Below, piece by piece: positions 37,878 through 46,467 of a stretch of 64,000 nucleotides of DNA. The stretch lies in NCBI RefSeq assembly GCF_030546805.1, contig NZ_JAUOPC010000013.1, positions 124,001 to 188,000 on the forward strand, read 5' to 3'. This DNA comes from Cyclobacterium sp. 1_MG-2023 (GTDB lineage: Bacteria > Bacteroidota > Bacteroidia > Cytophagales > Cyclobacteriaceae). The number at the start of each line of letters is the position of its first letter. The first letter of the stretch is position 1. The position numbers were made by a program, and so were the translations under genes. The notes below the pieces were generated by a model, which ran no database searches, was not told the origin of the DNA, and saw nothing but the letters and a program-made list of their open reading frames with translations.

Positions 37878-39956
37878 ATGAAAAACAATCGAAGAAATTT
37901 TATCAAATGGTCAGGATTATCCGGATTTGGAATAGGCTTGGCTCCTTCATTCGTATTAAAAACTAAGGCAGAAGAGCCCCCCTTACCCCATGTAGCTGAA
38001 GGAGAAGCCAACAAACCTCCTCATCGCCTCCCTACCATGATTCAAGATTACTACATCAATAAAGTCAGGGAAATATCGAAAAAACACAGTGATCTAATCT
38101 ATGGACTAAGGACAAAAAAAGAAGCTCTGGAATATCAGGCAGAAATCAAGAATAAAATCAAGGATTGCCTCGGCCCCTTTCCGGCAAAAAACCCGTTGAA
38201 TCCTGTGATAACAGGAAAACTGGAGCGGGAAGGTTTCACGGTAGAAAAGGTGATTTACGAAAGTCGCCCCGGCTTCAAAGTGACTGCAAATCTCTATATT
38301 CCAAAAAACGATGGTCAACCCATGCCGGCAGTACTTGGCACGTGCGGACACGCCAGAGAAGCCAAATCAAGCGCCTACCAGTATTTTGCCCAAAGCTTGG
38401 CAAGAAAAGGTTATGTTGTTTTAATTATTGATTGTGTTGGCCAAGGTGAGCGCTTGCAATACCCAACTCCGGGGCGAAAAAGCGCCATTAGATGGGGAGT
38501 AACTGAACACATCTATGCCGGCAACCCAACCACCTTGGTTGGAGAATCAATGGCCGGTTGGTTTGTATGGGACACCATCCGTGGAATTGATTATTTGTGT
38601 TCCCGTCCGGAAGTCGATCAGCGACACATTGGGGTTACAGGAAATTCAGGTGGAGGAACCCAAACCACCTGGCTATGTGGGCTAGAACCACGCTTGACCA
38701 TGGCTGCTCCAAGCTGTTTTGTCACCACCATCCGCAGAAACTTGGAGAATCAGGAAGTCCAAGATGCAGAACAGTATGTTCTGAAAGGCTTGGCTAAAGA
38801 CCTGGACCACTTTGATTTCATTGCCACTATGGCACCTAAACCTGTGATGCTTATTACCCAAGAAAAAGACTTCTTTGACACCCGAGGCACACAAGAAACA
38901 TTCGAAATGCTTCAACATTTTTATAAGCTGTTGGGTGCAGAAGATAACATTCAATTGTTCAGAGGTGAGGACTATCATGGCTATCATCAACCCGCCAGAG
39001 AGGCCATGTATGGATTCTTTAATCAGGTGACAAAGATTAGCAATGACGGCAAAGAACCTGAATTTGAATTGGAAAAAGACGAAGACCTGTGGTGTACTCC
39101 TGAGGGGCAGTTGTCAAAGAGTGAGTCCCTAACTATTCCTGAAATACTCAAGAAAAAAAGCATCGAAATAGGAAAGAAAAGAGGAGAAGTTTCAGCTTCC
39201 AACTTAAAAAAAGCCTTGGTTGAAGTCTTGCGTTTGCCGGAAAAATTTGAAGTATCAGACTACCGGATTTATAGAGGAAGAAAGGAAACTTTATTCCCTC
39301 GTCCTTATGTCACTGACATGTTTGTAGAAACGGAGCCGGGCATTCACAATGCAGTCTATCGACTTACAGAAGAGAATATCTACTCTAGGCCACATGGTAG
39401 TCCCCAAAAAGCCATACTTTATGTATCTCACTTGGAAATGGATGATGAGCTGATCAATGATAAAAAGGTAAGAAGCACCATTTCTGATCATTCGGACCAT
39501 GCGATATACGCTTGTGACTTAAGAGGAATTGGCCAAACTCAGTCCAACACACATGTCAGTTATTCTATTCCTTATAATAAGGAGTATTTTTATGGCATGC
39601 TTTCAAACATGATGGATGAACCACTTATAGGAAAAAGAACCTATGATTTGCTTTGCATTTTAAATTGGCTGGAAGACATAGGTCATACTGAAATTACTAT
39701 TCTGGGCAATGGTTGGGGCTGTCAGCCTGCTACTTTTGCCTCTGTACTGAATAAGAATGTCAAAAAAGTTATCCTGAAAAATGCATTGAGCAGTTACAGT
39801 GATATAGCAGAATCTACTTTCTACAACTGGCCTGTTTCAGCTTTTCCTATGAATGTATTGCATCATTTTGACCTGCCGGATTGTTACCGCGAACTCGAAC
39901 GAAAAAACCTTGAAATACATGGGGTATGGGATGCAAAAGCCGATGAAGGAAAGTAA
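37878..39956 (+). CDS. Tat-exported acetyl-xylan-esterase-like alpha/beta hydrolase with a degenerate second hydrolase domain
   Basis: 692 residues. The N-terminus NNRRNFIKWSGLSGFG is a twin-arginine signal. The first alpha/beta hydrolase domain (about 110-400) has the oxyanion region GTCGHAREAK, the nucleophile elbow GVTGNSGGG (Ser257), a DF..RG acid region, and the His segment GEDYHGYHQPAR; it resembles acetylxylan esterase-like (Abhydrolase_7) proteins. The second half (about 480-692) looks like another alpha/beta fold, but its elbow reads GNGWGC, so it lacks the Ser and is probably non-catalytic. A role in removing acetyl or methyl esters from the PUL glycan is likely. A terminator follows at 40008-40046. 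Confidence 0.75.
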   Translation: MKNNRRNFIKWSGLSGFGIGLAPSFVLKTKAEEPPLPHVAEGEANKPPHRLPTMIQDYYINKVREISKKHSDLIYGLRTKKEALEYQAEIKNKIKDCLGPFPAKNPLNPVITGKLEREGFTVEKVIYESRPGFKVTANLYIPKNDGQPMPAVLGTCGHAREAKSSAYQYFAQSLARKGYVVLIIDCVGQGERLQYPTPGRKSAIRWGVTEHIYAGNPTTLVGESMAGWFVWDTIRGIDYLCSRPEVDQRHIGVTGNSGGGTQTTWLCGLEPRLTMAAPSCFVTTIRRNLENQEVQDAEQYVLKGLAKDLDHFDFIATMAPKPVMLITQEKDFFDTRGTQETFEMLQHFYKLLGAEDNIQLFRGEDYHGYHQPAREAMYGFFNQVTKISNDGKEPEFELEKDEDLWCTPEGQLSKSESLTIPEILKKKSIEIGKKRGEVSASNLKKALVEVLRLPEKFEVSDYRIYRGRKETLFPRPYVTDMFVETEPGIHNAVYRLTEENIYSRPHGSPQKAILYVSHLEMDDELINDKKVRSTISDHSDHAIYACDLRGIGQTQSNTHVSYSIPYNKEYFYGMLSNMMDEPLIGKRTYDLLCILNWLEDIGHTEITILGNGWGCQPATFASVLNKNVKKVILKNALSSYSDIAESTFYNWPVSAFPMNVLHHFDLPDCYRELERKNLEIHGVWDAKADEGK

Positions 39957-40007
39957 AAAAAACATCGATCATTAATTATAAAACACATTATGTTTTGACA
40001 ACAAAAA

Positions 40008-40046
40008 TGCCTGCCACTCCTATCGATCTGGCAGGCAATTACTTTT
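40008..40046 (+). terminator. Terminator after the esterase-like gene
   Basis: Perfect 9-bp stem TGCCTGCCA (40008-40016) with TGGCAGGCA (40029-40037), a 12-base loop, and a T-rich tail ending near 40046. Confidence 0.75.
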
Positions 40047-40058
40047 TCACCAGCTTTA

Positions 40059-40241
40059 TTAACTCAGACTAATAATAGAATCCCCTGTATTTACAGGAAG
40101 TGCTGTAATCGCGAAAAAATCAGCTTGTTTGGAGATTTTAGCAAGGCATCCCTATGTTGAAATCGAAAACAGTAACGACGAGGCAGATTTTAAAGTGATT
40201 TCAACAAGAAATAGATTGCCTAATGCCTATTTCAAGATTAA
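40059..40241 (-). repeat. Dispersed imperfect-palindrome element, copy B (near-complete, inverted)
   Basis: About 183 bases that, read on the complement, align along their length with copy A at 37654-37829. Shared blocks include AATCTATT, TGAAATC, TAAAATCTGCC, CTGTTTTCGATTTCA, TTGCTAAAAT, CTGATTTT and GCGATTACAGCAC. An extra small palindrome, CCTGTAAATACAGG, sits in the right arm. Its left end contains the TAA stop codon of the 154-codon gene at 40238-40702. A frame of 77 codons at 40129-40362 is only translated repeat plus antisense of that gene. Confidence 0.8.
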
Positions 40242-40702
40242 ACTACCCTTCCTAATTTTTTGGCTTCAGCATCCTTCCTTGCCCCATAAAGCAACCCAAA
40301 GAGCATCCCAAAACTTGTTCCCATTGGCAAACCCATACTTGAGCCTAAATTGGAATCAATAACCGCACCATACAATATCCCCAGAACTGTCCCGACCATC
40401 AAACCATAAACCATTCCTATTTCAGTATAATGCTTTTCGGTAGTGAAATCTAATTCCACTTTTAGGAAGGCTTTAAATTCAGTTAACTTTTGTTTATAGT
40501 ATTTTTTCGAGTTGTCCGATGATGTCTCTAGATGCAATGAACTTAATTCTTTTAGTAACAACGGTGACTCCCTTTCAGATAAATCTTTGTTTTTCAAGTT
40601 TTCCAGGATTTTAAGAAAGGATTCATAAATCCTTCTTTCCCGTTTATTATTCGTTGTTTTCAATAATTTGTTGAAAACTGCTATTGCTTCGGAAATGCTC
40701 AT
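40238..40702 (-). CDS. Hypothetical protein with glycine-zipper membrane helices
   Basis: 154 residues, no signal peptide. Residues 1-95 are charged and helical (KLLKTTNNKRERRIYESFLK). Residues 97-142 hold two Gly-rich membrane segments (GMVYGLMVGTVLGILYGA and LGSSMGLPMGTSFGMLFG), of the glycine-zipper kind. It is the last gene of a three-gene minus-strand group behind an ECF sigma factor. Its stop codon lies inside the end of repeat copy B, so the final residues may be repeat-derived. The function is unknown. Confidence 0.65.
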   Translation of the reverse strand: MSISEAIAVFNKLLKTTNNKRERRIYESFLKILENLKNKDLSERESPLLLKELSSLHLETSSDNSKKYYKQKLTEFKAFLKVELDFTTEKHYTEIGMVYGLMVGTVLGILYGAVIDSNLGSSMGLPMGTSFGMLFGLLYGARKDAEAKKLGRVV

Positions 40703-40758
40703 GCTATTTATCTTTTTTCGTATGTATTCAAAATACTCGGTTGCAATACTTTATTTTA

Positions 40759-41415
40759 CTAAGCCCTTAAGTCTTCCATATCTGAAATCAACTCGTCAAG
40801 TTTTCTAATTACCCTTCCATACACGATATTTAAATCCCAATGGTAAATCTTCCCTCCAAAGAGTGCCAAAACAGCCAGAATGAATACCATGGCCAATAGT
40901 CCAATTAATGGCATTCCAAAAACTACATAAAGATCAGGGTATTTCACCATCAACTCATTCATTACCGTTTCATTTAGTTGCTGTCCATTTTTGCTGGAAA
41001 ACCAAAACCCCATAATGGTAGATAGAAAAATTAGGGGGTAATAAATCATCGCCATTTTTTTATTGACCGATATTTGATCATCCAGCCAGCTTCTGAATGA
41101 TTTGAGGTATTGATAGCTGTTAACATTTTCATCAATGCGATCCAAGCCCTTTGCAAGCCTTTTATTCACTACAAATACCCCGGCTGAAACCAGAAATAAA
41201 CCTACTCCCATAATGGGAATTCCTGAAAAAAAGGAAGCTGCTAAAACCACTACAGAACCAATCGCAATGGCATTCAAATTAATTTTAAACATCCTTTTAT
41301 ATTTATCGATGAAATGAATCGACTTTTGATTGTAAAGGTTGGTTACCTTTGGGCCCACCAATATCTCATTTTTCAAAAACCCTTCTTTCCAAATTACTTC
41401 AATTGACTTTTCCAT
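40759..41415 (-). CDS. Membrane protein in ECF sigma operon, possible anti-sigma factor
   Basis: 218 residues. Two paired hydrophobic regions are visible, about 48-80 (IAIGSVVVLAASFFSGIPIMGVGLFLV) and 120-190, giving roughly four TM segments, with charged cytoplasmic stretches at both ends. It overlaps the 3' end of the ECF sigma gene by 17 bases, so the two are translationally coupled. That arrangement is typical of a sigma factor and a membrane-bound regulator, but there is no recognisable anti-sigma motif. The first 40 residues, with VIWKEGFLKNEILVGPKV, are the likeliest contact region. I do not recognise a named family. Confidence 0.65.
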   Translation of the reverse strand: MEKSIEVIWKEGFLKNEILVGPKVTNLYNQKSIHFIDKYKRMFKINLNAIAIGSVVVLAASFFSGIPIMGVGLFLVSAGVFVVNKRLAKGLDRIDENVNSYQYLKSFRSWLDDQISVNKKMAMIYYPLIFLSTIMGFWFSSKNGQQLNETVMNELMVKYPDLYVVFGMPLIGLLAMVFILAVLALFGGKIYHWDLNIVYGRVIRKLDELISDMEDLRA

Positions 41416-41890
41416 CTAATCTTTTTTTTAAGCGTTCTTTAATTCGTTTAATGCGTACCCCTATATTGTTTGGGTTGGTACCAATAATTTCTGCTATTTC
41501 CTGGTAGGTCTTTTCTTCCAGATAAAGTAAAATCACTCCCCTGTCTACCTCCGATAATTGTCTAATGGCATCGTACAAATGATTTAGTGCCTCATCCGAA
41601 AAAGCATGACTATCTTCAACCACCTCTTCAGGCAAGGCATCGGAGGCAAAATGCTGGTAATTGTTTTTCTTTTTTTTCAATAAGGTCAAGCACACATTTA
41701 AAGACAATCTGTAAACCCAGGTAGACCATTCAGACTGTTGGCGGAAGTTGTCTCTACTTTTCCAAATTTGTAAGCATACTTCTTGATAATAATCTTCAAA
41801 ATCCTCTTGTGTATTGGTATAGGCCCTGCATATCTTTATGACAATTGCTGCATAAGGTAAAATTGAAGATCTGTAGAAGTCGCTGCTCAC
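41399..41890 (-). CDS. ECF RNA polymerase sigma factor
   Basis: 163 residues. Region 2 is at about 10-75 (AAIVIKICRAYTNTQEDFEDYYQEVCLQIWKS and the aromatic-rich WSTWVYRLSLNVC). Region 4 is at about 108-158 (IRQLSEVDRGVILLYLEEKTYQEIAEIIG, with the helix-turn-helix in TYQEIAEIIGTNPNNIGVRI). The start codon is GTG 41890, and no ATG lies near. It heads a three-gene group with two membrane proteins and no FecR, so it belongs to a different signalling class from the sigma factor at 9542. An inverted repeat lies just upstream. Confidence 0.88.
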   Translation of the reverse strand: MSSDFYRSSILPYAAIVIKICRAYTNTQEDFEDYYQEVCLQIWKSRDNFRQQSEWSTWVYRLSLNVCLTLLKKKKNNYQHFASDALPEEVVEDSHAFSDEALNHLYDAIRQLSEVDRGVILLYLEEKTYQEIAEIIGTNPNNIGVRIKRIKERLKKRLDGKVN

Positions 41891-41910
41891 TGCTTTTTTT
41901 CTTGGTTAGT

Positions 41911-41935
41911 GGTGTAAATCAAAAATTATTACACC
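41911..41935 (-). promoter_or_regulatory. Inverted repeat upstream of the ECF sigma gene
   Basis: GGTGTAA (41911-41917) and TTACACC (41929-41935) form a perfect 7-bp inverted repeat with 11 bases between, 21-45 bases before the GTG start. It may be an operator or part of an autoregulated promoter. Confidence 0.35.
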
Positions 41936-42116
41936 CAAATTGAAATTTTTATCAAAAAATACGATGGAAGTAAATTGGGCTTTTCTCCTAATTAGAAATT
42001 TTGTTGCCTTTATATAAAACTGAAACATTCAGAAGACCATCTATCAGGCGAGGGAATTATTATTCGGAAATCAAGTGAGACAGCCTATGCATAAGGTAGC
42101 CCATGTAGATTAAACC

Positions 42117-43229
42117 TTAGTCCAAAACCAACGGCATTTCTCTAACATTGTATTTAATATCTGTTATTTCCAGCTTTAGCCATGTCCAATTCCCATGCGC
42201 TAACTTCCATTCTGCTTTAGATGCTACGGGTATCCGAATACCATTACGCTCTTCCGTTTTTATGGCACTAACTGTCCATTCTGTAGGAAAGGTGTCACTT
42301 GCGTCTTTATAGCGCATGGCTACAAACTTTTTGAAATCCCCTCTCTCGTCAAAGTGAAAAATACCGGATCCTTTTGTTCCTTTATACTCCATAGTTGCTT
42401 TGGCCGAATAATTATCTACTGTTTCCCAAGTTAAATAAGGGCTTACTACAAAAGAAGGGAACCATACCAATTCAGCCAAATAACGTTGTAAGGAGGCTTG
42501 ATTTATTTTATCCTCTTTTTTGGTATTCACTATTGAAAAAAGAGACCACAACTTAATTGTCATTTCCCCCTCCCCTTTTTCAAATTTATCTCTGCCCACC
42601 ACTGATAATAATGGGTTCATTTGTAAATCTACCGACCAATTAAATGCCGGAGGATTTAAAGTGAAATATTGGCATGCCTGAGCATTAGTCCATTGTTTTT
42701 GCTCCGGTTTCATCAACATTTGTATGTCTTGTTCCAAGTAAACGTTGTAAACCATCGCTTTGCCAATAGCACCATTGTTCATCAACCATTTTTGGACAAT
42801 TAAAGGTAATCCTTCCAGCATTTCTTCAGATAAAAGGGTTTGGCTGTTGGTCTTTGAGTTGCCAAACATATCCCCAATTTCACCCTTCACTTTATTCTTG
42901 AAATTAAAACTGGAAAAGGCAAGAATTATCGCAACCAGAACAACCAAATTTATAATTGTCCCAAATTTGGCATCATGCCAAAAATTTATAATTAAAAGCT
43001 GTGAAAGAATTATGCCTCCTAATCCTGTTAACTGCCAATAATCGGACCTTCCAATTAAGAATAATACGGTGACAACAAATAAAAAGAAGGTCAGCAACCA
43101 CAATATCCCCATTGACCGAGAGATGGGCTGAGAAATGGCATTAAATTCGGACAGATCATATGCTTTCAAAAATCCAAAGAGGTGAATTACCCCATGTAAG
43201 GCAATAATTACAATTAAGACTATCCGCAT
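42117..43229 (-). CDS. DUF6544-like membrane protein
   Basis: 370 residues. Four hydrophobic segments fill the first 110 (IVLIVIIALHGVIHLFGFL, ILWLLTFFLFVVTVLFLI, LGGIILSQLLIINF, IINLVVLVAIILAF). The remaining 250 residues are a soluble domain with LPLIVQKWLMNNGAIG and YLAELVWFPSFVVSP, patterns I associate with the DUF6544 (formerly DUF6920) family. The soluble part may resemble lipoprotein-carrier or START-like folds, but no function is established. It lies upstream of the ECF operon, about 230 bases away on the same strand. The name is a memory-based match. Confidence 0.6.
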   Translation of the reverse strand: MRIVLIVIIALHGVIHLFGFLKAYDLSEFNAISQPISRSMGILWLLTFFLFVVTVLFLIGRSDYWQLTGLGGIILSQLLIINFWHDAKFGTIINLVVLVAIILAFSSFNFKNKVKGEIGDMFGNSKTNSQTLLSEEMLEGLPLIVQKWLMNNGAIGKAMVYNVYLEQDIQMLMKPEQKQWTNAQACQYFTLNPPAFNWSVDLQMNPLLSVVGRDKFEKGEGEMTIKLWSLFSIVNTKKEDKINQASLQRYLAELVWFPSFVVSPYLTWETVDNYSAKATMEYKGTKGSGIFHFDERGDFKKFVAMRYKDASDTFPTEWTVSAIKTEERNGIRIPVASKAEWKLAHGNWTWLKLEITDIKYNVREMPLVLD

Positions 43230-43519
43230 AATTTCTCAATTTACAGTCAAACACAAGGTTTTCACCTACTTTAATATAACAGCTCTAAAATAATAAAAAA
43301 ACAAATCTCTGCTCTCATAACCTTTTTATATCTAAGTATTTGCAACGAAAAACACCTGTTAATCAACCTACAAGATAAAATGCAGAAGTTTAAAATGGCT
43401 AATTAATACCCTGAAATATTTAACTTAGAGGAACCTATAATCTTGAAAACTTTGATCACTTCACTCCACAGATAATGTTGTTGATTAAACAAGATCTCAA
43501 AAAGAAAAAACCAATATAA

Positions 43520-45034
43520 ATGACACATTTCATACACCTAAACCACCTTACGACCTTGTATTTTAGTAATTCAAAAAAAAAGCTAACCCTGTTTTTATTT
43601 TCTCTTTTTATCTTGCTTTCAATACAAACAGAAGCCCAAGACAAGAAGAAACTGAATGTATTGTTTATGATTTCCGATGACCTTACAGCCACTGCGATAT
43701 CCAGCTATGAAAACAGAGCAAGCCTAACACCTAATATAGACCAACTGGCATCTAAAGGAACTCGATTCACAAAAGCCTATTGTCAATACCCGGTTTGTGG
43801 TCCTTCCAGGGCATCGATGATGTTTGGTTATTACCCCAACGCCACTACTACCTATGGCTATGTAAGTGGTAGAGAAAATGTAGGCCCTGAACGTCAATCT
43901 TGGGCTCAGTTATTCAAAGACAATGGCTACTATACCGCAAGAGTAGGGAAGATTTTCCATATGGGGTCTGTTGATATTATGAAAGGGAGAGATGGCAAAG
44001 ATGACCCGGCTTCCTGGACTGAAAGGTACAACAGCCCGGCTCCCGAAGTACATGCCCAAGGAGAGCGTGAGCTGGTTCAAAACAACCCATTTGGTTTGCT
44101 TGAGGTCTCCCAAGACAGCAATTGGAATGGAGGAAATCAAATCAATATTGTCAAAACTATTGAAACCGAAATTCACACTGATTCCGAAACAGCCGATAAA
44201 GTTTCAGACCTCCTGAGACAGCATAAAAATGATCCATTTTTTATTGCCGCAGGATTTTTCAGACCTCACGTGCCTTTTGTCGCTCCAAAGTCATACTATG
44301 AGGCTTACCCATACGAACAAGTGGTGATGCCCCCAAAAGTCAGCAATGATTGGGATGACATTCCGGAGCAAGGAATAAATTATGTTAACAGTCTGAACGG
44401 AGAAATGACAGAGGAGCAGGAGAAAAAGGCTATTGCTGCTTATTATGCCTCCACCTCCTTTTTGGATGAGCAGGTAAGCAAAGTATTGCAAACCTTAGAA
44501 GACGAGGGTTTGGAAGAAAACACCATCGTAATTTTCACCTCTGACCATGGATTCTTTTTAGGAGAACACCGCTTTTGGATGAAGGTTGGGTTGATGGAAG
44601 AATCAGTAAGGGTTCCACTTATTATAAAAGTTCCCGGACAAAAACCTGCCGTTTGTCATTCTTTCGCAGAACTAATTGATTTATATCCCACCATTTCAGA
44701 ATTGGCAGGTTTGCAAGCACCAAAAGCTATCCAGGGTAAAAGCTTGGGAAAACTGATAGACAACCCCAAGCTAAAAGTAAGGGACTTTGCGTTTTCCGTT
44801 TCCCAAAGAAATGGTAGGATGGGATATTTAATTCGTTCATCAGACTGGGCCTATATTCAATATGGGGATGAAGCCGAAGGTGGCATGGAATTGTATGACA
44901 TGAATTATGATAAGGGGCAATACAACAACTTGGCAAACTACCCCCAATACTCAAATGTGATCTCTGAAATGCAAGACCTCTTAAAAGGTAAATTAGCTGA
45001 TGTTCGCAACAATGATCTGGGCATAACTTATTGA
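43520..45034 (+). CDS. Formylglycine-dependent sulfatase (iduronate-2-sulfatase-like, S1)
   Basis: 504 residues. A long N-terminus carries the signal peptide (hydrophobic LTLFLFSLFILLSIQTEAQ, about 22-40). The mature domain has the metal Asp pair MISDDL (53-54), the maturation motif CGPSR with Cys93 as the predicted formylglycine, HMGSVD, FRPHVPFVAP and the C-terminal FTSDHGFFLGEH metal motif. The overall pattern is that of iduronate-2-sulfatase-like proteins. It should remove sulfate esters from a polysaccharide in the periplasm. It lies 3.6 kb past the last PUL enzyme gene, so linkage to that locus is inferred only. The maturing enzyme (anSME or FGE) is not in the window. Confidence 0.9.
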   Translation: MTHFIHLNHLTTLYFSNSKKKLTLFLFSLFILLSIQTEAQDKKKLNVLFMISDDLTATAISSYENRASLTPNIDQLASKGTRFTKAYCQYPVCGPSRASMMFGYYPNATTTYGYVSGRENVGPERQSWAQLFKDNGYYTARVGKIFHMGSVDIMKGRDGKDDPASWTERYNSPAPEVHAQGERELVQNNPFGLLEVSQDSNWNGGNQINIVKTIETEIHTDSETADKVSDLLRQHKNDPFFIAAGFFRPHVPFVAPKSYYEAYPYEQVVMPPKVSNDWDDIPEQGINYVNSLNGEMTEEQEKKAIAAYYASTSFLDEQVSKVLQTLEDEGLEENTIVIFTSDHGFFLGEHRFWMKVGLMEESVRVPLIIKVPGQKPAVCHSFAELIDLYPTISELAGLQAPKAIQGKSLGKLIDNPKLKVRDFAFSVSQRNGRMGYLIRSSDWAYIQYGDEAEGGMELYDMNYDKGQYNNLANYPQYSNVISEMQDLLKGKLADVRNNDLGITY

Positions 45035-45096
45035 GATGAAATCGGCTAAACTCCACAAATACCCATCAGTTATTGCTTATCATAGAAATAGAAAAA

Positions 45097-46284
45097 ATGA
45101 CTGAAAACCTTACGCTTCAGCAAGCACAAAAACTAGTCCTTGCGTCTCAAGGGATCTTTAACCCTAGAAAAAATGTGCCCGCCATAGAACAAACCCTTTC
45201 GACCATAGAAAAGCTCGGCTATATTCAAATAGACACAATATCGGCTGTTCAACGTGCCCACCATCATACTTTATGGAGCAGAAACCCTAGGTATCAAAAT
45301 GCACAACTAGATGAATTGGTGGCCGAGAGAAAAATATTTGAATATTGGTCTCATGCAGCAGCTTATTTACCCATGAAGGATTACAGATTTAGTCTTTTCC
45401 GAAAAAATGCCCTATTTAAGGGTGAGCAAAACCACTGGTTCAAGAAAGACCTTCAATTGATGGGGCAGGTCCTAAACAGAATCAAAAATGAAGGACCTCT
45501 GATGGCAAAAAACTTTGATTCAGAGAAAAAAACAAAAACCTGGGCTAGCAAACCTGCCAAACAGGCCTTGGAAAACTTGTTCATGCAGGGGGAATTAATG
45601 ATCACTTCTCGCAAAAACTTCCATAAAGTTTATGATCTGACAGAAAGGGTATTGCCAAAGGCCATTGATCTACGAATGCCTTCTCAGAAAGAATATCATC
45701 GATTCTTAATCAACAATTACCTTAAGGCCAACGGTATTGGGCAAGCTTCTGAGATCTCCTACCTGTTAAAAAATACCAAAACACACATTGCTGGGGAACT
45801 TAAGGAAATGCATTCTTCAGGGGAATTAATAAAAGTTACAGTAAATGGGATTGATTATTTTGCTTTGCCGGAATCTTTGGCCTTGCTTGACAAGCCATTG
45901 AATTGTAAACAACTAAAAATCCTCTCCCCTTTTGACAATTTGCTCATCCAAAGGAAACGCATGCTCAATTTGTTTAATTTTGATTACCAGATTGAATGTT
46001 ATCTCCCGGAAGCCAAACGTAAATACGGCTACTTTTCATTACCAATATTATGGAACGGCTCATTTGCTGCAAGAATGGATTGCAAAGCAGATAGAAAAAC
46101 TTCCATTTTAAACATCCATCATTTGGCATTGGAAGAAGGTCTGGGAGACAGGGGCGCTTTTGCCTTGGCCCTCTGCAAAGAGCTGGAAGCCTTTAAAGAA
46201 TTCAATAATTGCATGGAAATCCAACTTCACAAAACCAGCCCTTCTGAGGTCAAAACATCAATCAACAAAACTTTATTAACCTAA
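45097..46284 (+). CDS. AlkX/YcaQ-type DNA glycosylase (winged-helix HTH_42 family)
   Basis: Predicted monofunctional DNA glycosylase of the AlkZ/AlkX family, which unhooks bulky alkyl adducts and interstrand crosslinks. From ATG 45097 it has 395 residues; the frame is open from TTG 45073. Residues 44-46 (QID in YIQIDTISAVQRAHHH) match the Q-x-D catalytic motif that marks AlkX rather than AlkZ (Q-x-Q). RNPRY, EYWSHAAAYLPM and LSPFDNLL are further family segments. Tandem winged helices are expected. Cytosolic, with no link to the neighbouring sulfatase other than 62 bases of spacing on the same strand. A terminator follows. Confidence 0.85.
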   Translation: MTENLTLQQAQKLVLASQGIFNPRKNVPAIEQTLSTIEKLGYIQIDTISAVQRAHHHTLWSRNPRYQNAQLDELVAERKIFEYWSHAAAYLPMKDYRFSLFRKNALFKGEQNHWFKKDLQLMGQVLNRIKNEGPLMAKNFDSEKKTKTWASKPAKQALENLFMQGELMITSRKNFHKVYDLTERVLPKAIDLRMPSQKEYHRFLINNYLKANGIGQASEISYLLKNTKTHIAGELKEMHSSGELIKVTVNGIDYFALPESLALLDKPLNCKQLKILSPFDNLLIQRKRMLNLFNFDYQIECYLPEAKRKYGYFSLPILWNGSFAARMDCKADRKTSILNIHHLALEEGLGDRGAFALALCKELEAFKEFNNCMEIQLHKTSPSEVKTSINKTLLT

Positions 46285-46327
46285 TCGTAAGGGTGCACCA
46301 TTGTGATACCCATAAAACAGGTTCAAT

Positions 46328-46396
46328 AAAACCAACCCCCTATTTTTATAACATCCCTTATACTTACAATTGAAACTTGGGGTTGGTTTTATTTTT
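46328..46396 (+). terminator. Terminator after the AlkX-type gene
   Basis: Perfect 12-bp stem AAAACCAACCCC (46328-46339) with 46379-46390, followed by ATTTTTC. The loop is long (39 bases), which is unusual but tolerable for such a stable stem. It lies between convergent genes. Confidence 0.6.
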
Positions 46397-46410
46397 CTCA
46401 TTTCATTTGA

Positions 46411-46467
46411 ACCAGAATTATGCAATAGACTGTTCTTAGGTGCTAAAACTGCCTCACTTCCGGTTAT
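46411..46467 (+). repeat. Dispersed palindrome element, left-end fragment (copy D)
   Basis: The bases beginning ACCAGAATTATGCAATAGAC align with the left end of copy A (ACCCGAAATATGCAATAGAC), and the following GGTGCTAAAACTGC with CGTGCTGAAATCGC, then CTCACTTC with CCACTTCG. The right part is missing. The TGA stop codon of the convergent M56 gene (46454-46456) lies inside the aligned stretch. Confidence 0.55.

Noticed and set aside
40129-40362. 77-codon frame on the plus strand
   Set aside because: Made of repeat copy B plus the antisense of the 154-codon gene.
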